64,000 nt of DNA from Halomonas sp. GFAJ-1 (GTDB lineage Bacteria > Pseudomonadota > Gammaproteobacteria > Pseudomonadales > Halomonadaceae): NCBI GenBank assembly GCA_002966495.1, contig CP016490.1, positions 3,348,001 through 3,412,000 of the forward strand. Reading direction: 5' to 3'. Made by a program: the position numbers and the translations under genes. Every line of letters begins with the position of its first letter. Position 1 is the first letter of the stretch. The notes under the pieces are model-generated. The model did no database searches and had not been told where the DNA came from. It saw only the letters and a list, made by a program, of their open reading frames with translations. Shown here one piece after another: positions 61,791 to 64,000 of the stretch.

Positions 61791-61879
61791 AGCGAATTTA
61801 AAAAATTGCGCTTGATCTTTAACCCAAGCAGCGTTATATAGCGGCTAAGTACTTATGAAGCAGTACATAGTGCTAGGCG

Positions 61880-61920
61880 CTTCTTATCTAACTAACGTTT
61901 AAGCAACGTAAGATAGGAAG
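61880..61920 (+). promoter_or_regulatory. Structured leader upstream of the PA3496-family gene
   Basis: Arms CTTCTTATCT (61880-61889) and AGATAGGAAG (61911-61920) can pair over ten bases with one G-T wobble, and their loop contains a second weak pair (AACGTT with AACGT). A GC palindrome, GCCGGCGCGCCGGC (61931-61944), follows before the ribosome-binding site. Confidence 0.4.
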
Positions 61921-61963
61921 CCATTGTGATGCCGGCGCGCCGGCTTGGGTTGGAGGGCATACC

Positions 61964-62176
61964 GTGAGCCGTGACCCCTTAAATCGTGAAACCTACACCA
62001 CCGAGACACTTGACGCTGACGAGTTTGATAACTTGGATGCTGTTAACGATGATCATTACGGTAAAAGCAAACCCAGCAAAGCAGATACCCTACGCGCTCG
62101 ACGACAAGTTGAAGCTTGGCTGGAAGAGCGGCGACTGCAACGTGCTATAAAAGACGACTGGGAGGAAGAAGAGTAG
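61964..62176 (+). CDS. PA3496-family small protein
   Basis: A 70-aa, highly acidic protein with a C-terminal helix rich in arginine and glutamate (TLRARRQVEAWLEERRLQRA, then WEEEE), the look of the PA3496 family, proposed in envelope integrity. Start is GTG with GGAGGG eight bases upstream. It has no signal or membrane segment. Neighbour ettA is on the same strand, but a terminator lies between. Confidence 0.8.
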   Translation: MSRDPLNRETYTTETLDADEFDNLDAVNDDHYGKSKPSKADTLRARRQVEAWLEERRLQRAIKDDWEEEE

Positions 62177-62372
62177 CTGATCGCCAATATAGCCGGCCGT
62201 GCACATAGCGCTATCAAGCCCGGGCATCAATGATTACGCTTCTTTATTTCAAAACCCTCTAGGTATTTATTGTTCAGCCGTTACCTTCTTGATGCTCCGC
62301 TTTGTCCAGAATAGCCGCAGCTTTATCGCTATTCTGGCCTTTGTGCGCCCTGAGCACTATCATCTAAGCCTA

Positions 62373-62401
62373 ACGCCAGCACTCAGTGGCGTCTCTTTTT
62401 T
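62373..62401 (+). terminator. Terminator before ettA
   Basis: Stem ACGCCA (62373-62378) with TGGCGT (62387-62392), loop of eight, then CTC and six T residues on the plus strand. It lies between the PA3496-family gene and ettA, so ettA needs its own promoter or reads through. Confidence 0.7.
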
Positions 62402-62422
62402 CCATCAACCTAACGGATCTCC

Positions 62423-64000
62423 ATGGCGCAATACGTATTCACCATGAACCGGGTTGGCAAAGTTGTGCCACCCAAAAAGCAAATTCTCAAGGATATATCG
62501 CTATCGTTCTTCCCTGGCGCCAAAATTGGTGTGCTCGGCTTGAACGGTGCTGGTAAGTCCACACTGCTGCGGATCATGGCCGGTGTCGATAAAGAGTTTG
62601 AAGGTGAAGCTCGTCCGATGCCTGGCATTAATGTGGGCTACCTCCCCCAGGAGCCGCAGCTCGATGACGAAAAGAGTGTGCGCGACACTGTTGAAGAAGC
62701 ATTAGGCGCTATTAAAGAAGCCCAAGAGAAGCTGGATGCCGTTTATTCTGCCTATGCCGAACCTGATGCTGACTTTGATGCCCTAGCCAGTGAACAAGCG
62801 CGCCTTGAGAACATTATCGAAGCCGCTGACGCACACAACCTTGAGCGAAAGCTTGAAGTTGCAGCCGAAGCCCTGCGCCTGCCGCCCTGGGATGCCAAAG
62901 TAGGCAACCTATCCGGTGGTGAGCGCCGTCGCGTGGCGCTTTGCCGCCTGCTGCTCTCCAGCCCAGATATGCTCTTGCTGGATGAGCCTACTAACCACTT
63001 GGACGCAGAATCAGTTGCCTGGCTGGAGCGTTTCCTCCACGACTACAACGGCACCGTAGTGGCTATCACCCACGACCGCTACTTCCTTGATAATGTAGCT
63101 GGCTGGATTTTAGAGCTGGATCGTGGTCAAGGCATCCCGTTTGAAGGCAACTACTCTCAGTGGCTTGAGCAGAAGGATCAGCGCCTCTCTCAAGAAGCGA
63201 AGCAAGAAGCCACCCGCCAAAAAGCGATTAAGCAAGAACTTGAGTGGGTACGCAGTAACGCTAAAGGACGCCAAGCTAAAAGCAAAGCTCGCCTTAACCG
63301 TTTTGAAGAAATGCAGTCAGGCGACTTTCAAAAGCGTAACGAAACCAATGAAATCTATATTCCACCTGGCCCACGCCTAGGGGATAAGGTCATTGACTTT
63401 CACAACGTGGCTAAGCGCTTTGATGACAAACTGCTCTACCAAGACCTGTCGTTTAGTATTCCTCAGGGCGCTATCGTGGGCATTGTGGGCGGTAACGGTG
63501 CAGGTAAATCGACACTGTTTAAGCTAATCACAGGCAAAGAGCAGCCTGATGCAGGCGAGGTGGTGATTGGCGAAACGGTCAATATCGCTTATGTCGAACA
63601 GCTTCGCGATGCACTGGATGATAAGCAAACCGTCTGGGAAGCCGTCTCCGATGGCCAAGATGTTCTCAATATTAACGGGTATGAAGTTTCATCACGCGCT
63701 TACGTTGGCCGTTTCAACTTTAAGGGTAACGACCAGCAAAAGCGGCTAGACGAACTCTCCGGGGGTGAGCGTGGCCGACTCCAGCTTGCACAGACGCTGA
63801 AACAGGGCGCAAACGTGCTGTTGCTGGATGAACCCTCTAATGACCTGGACATTGAGACTCTACGGGCACTTGAGGAAGCGTTATTGGCTTTCCCTGGCTG
63901 CGCCATGGTGATCTCGCATGATCGCTGGTTCTTAGACCGTATCGCGACGCATATTCTGGCATTTGAAGGAGACTCTGAAGTAGTGTTCTTTGATGGCAAC
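62423..64000 (+). CDS. ettA: Energy-dependent translational throttle EttA (ABC-F), partial
   Basis: ABC-F ATPase that binds the ribosomal E site and adjusts early elongation to energy state. 526 codons lie in the window and the gene runs off the right edge. It has two ATPase domains, each with a Walker A (GLNGAGKST and GGNGAGKST), signatures LSGGERRR and LSGGERGR, and Walker B motifs LLLDEPTNHLD and LLLDEPSNDLD, joined by the EttA linker (QELEWVRSNAKGRQAKSKAR). The N-terminus MAQYVFTMNRVGKVVPPKK is the family start. Ribosome-binding site upstream of the ATG is weak. Confidence 0.96.
   Translation, partial: MAQYVFTMNRVGKVVPPKKQILKDISLSFFPGAKIGVLGLNGAGKSTLLRIMAGVDKEFEGEARPMPGINVGYLPQEPQLDDEKSVRDTVEEALGAIKEAQEKLDAVYSAYAEPDADFDALASEQARLENIIEAADAHNLERKLEVAAEALRLPPWDAKVGNLSGGERRRVALCRLLLSSPDMLLLDEPTNHLDAESVAWLERFLHDYNGTVVAITHDRYFLDNVAGWILELDRGQGIPFEGNYSQWLEQKDQRLSQEAKQEATRQKAIKQELEWVRSNAKGRQAKSKARLNRFEEMQSGDFQKRNETNEIYIPPGPRLGDKVIDFHNVAKRFDDKLLYQDLSFSIPQGAIVGIVGGNGAGKSTLFKLITGKEQPDAGEVVIGETVNIAYVEQLRDALDDKQTVWEAVSDGQDVLNINGYEVSSRAYVGRFNFKGNDQQKRLDELSGGERGRLQLAQTLKQGANVLLLDEPSNDLDIETLRALEEALLAFPGCAMVISHDRWFLDRIATHILAFEGDSEVVFFDGN

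Noticed and set aside
61931..61944. GC palindrome GCCGGCGCGCCGGC as a terminator
   Set aside because: No T-run follows, and it lies in the leader just before a ribosome-binding site; kept only as part of the leader finding.

Overview
The window reads as a chromosomal segment of a halophilic gammaproteobacterium of the Halomonas/Vreelandella type. This is inferred from the acidic, Asp/Glu-rich proteins, from gammaproteobacterial synteny blocks (yrfG-hslR-hslO-pckA beside nudE; nrdR-ribD-ribB-ribH-nusB-thiL-pgpA; tesA divergent from ybbA-ybbP), and from osmolyte (glucosylglycerate) and thiosulfate genes. I see no rRNA, tRNA, phage, insertion sequence or CRISPR array. The left edge cuts gshA and the right edge cuts ettA.

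Layout. 1-9.4 kb: housekeeping genes (gshA, tex, a Tat-exported MsrB, pckA, the Hsp33/Hsp15 redox heat-shock pair, a HAD nucleotidase, nudE, a Gfo/Idh/MocA oxidoreductase). 9.5-17.8 kb: ilvD, an Aer-like chemoreceptor with a C-terminal CheR/CheB tether, a Lon protease with an unusual N-terminus, and a DUF945 protein. 17.9-23.3 kb: the nrdR/riboflavin/nusB/thiL/pgpA operon, with a RibB whose RibA-like half has lost its catalytic residues. 23.4-27.0 kb: a GH13 sugar phosphorylase and two periplasmic thiol-redox proteins. 27.1-33.2 kb: a sulfur island made of tsdBA thiosulfate dehydrogenase with an apparently co-transcribed two-component system, then two half-size YeeE/YedE channels, a DUF2892 protein and a persulfide-dioxygenase-like beta-lactamase-fold protein behind an operator-like palindrome. 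33.4-35.6 kb: glucosylglycerate synthesis (gpgS and its phosphatase). 35.9-36.05 kb: a strong candidate for an unannotated sRNA. 36.1-38.6 kb: an orphan MotB-like protein divergent from two lipoproteins, one of the FlgO family. 38.8-44.4 kb: glyA, ybbP-ybbA and tesA. 44.5-58.2 kb: a complete Lap biofilm-adhesion system (LapG protease, LapD c-di-GMP receptor, LapA-type adhesin, LapC/LapB/LapE type I secretion, plus a LuxR-type protein with a degenerate receiver). 58.5-64 kb: transporters, a SelW-like protein, a short LOV photoreceptor, a PA3496-family protein and ettA.

How the parts work together. LapD senses c-di-GMP and restrains LapG; LapG would otherwise cut the adhesin at its TAAG site, and LapE-B-C export it. 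GpgS and the phosphatase make glucosylglycerate, and the GH13 phosphorylase about 8 kb away may recycle it. TsdBA oxidises thiosulfate to tetrathionate, while the neighbouring membrane proteins and beta-lactamase-fold enzyme probably handle import and persulfide detoxification.

The most unusual signals are (i) the candidate sRNA at about 35949-36046 with two mutually exclusive stems, (ii) several short tandem arrays with 15- or 18-bp units at gene boundaries, two of them translated as N-terminal repeats in front of secretion signals (tesA and the flgO-like gene), and (iii) the orphan MotB-like/lipoprotein locus. All functional statements come from reading the sequence without database searches.
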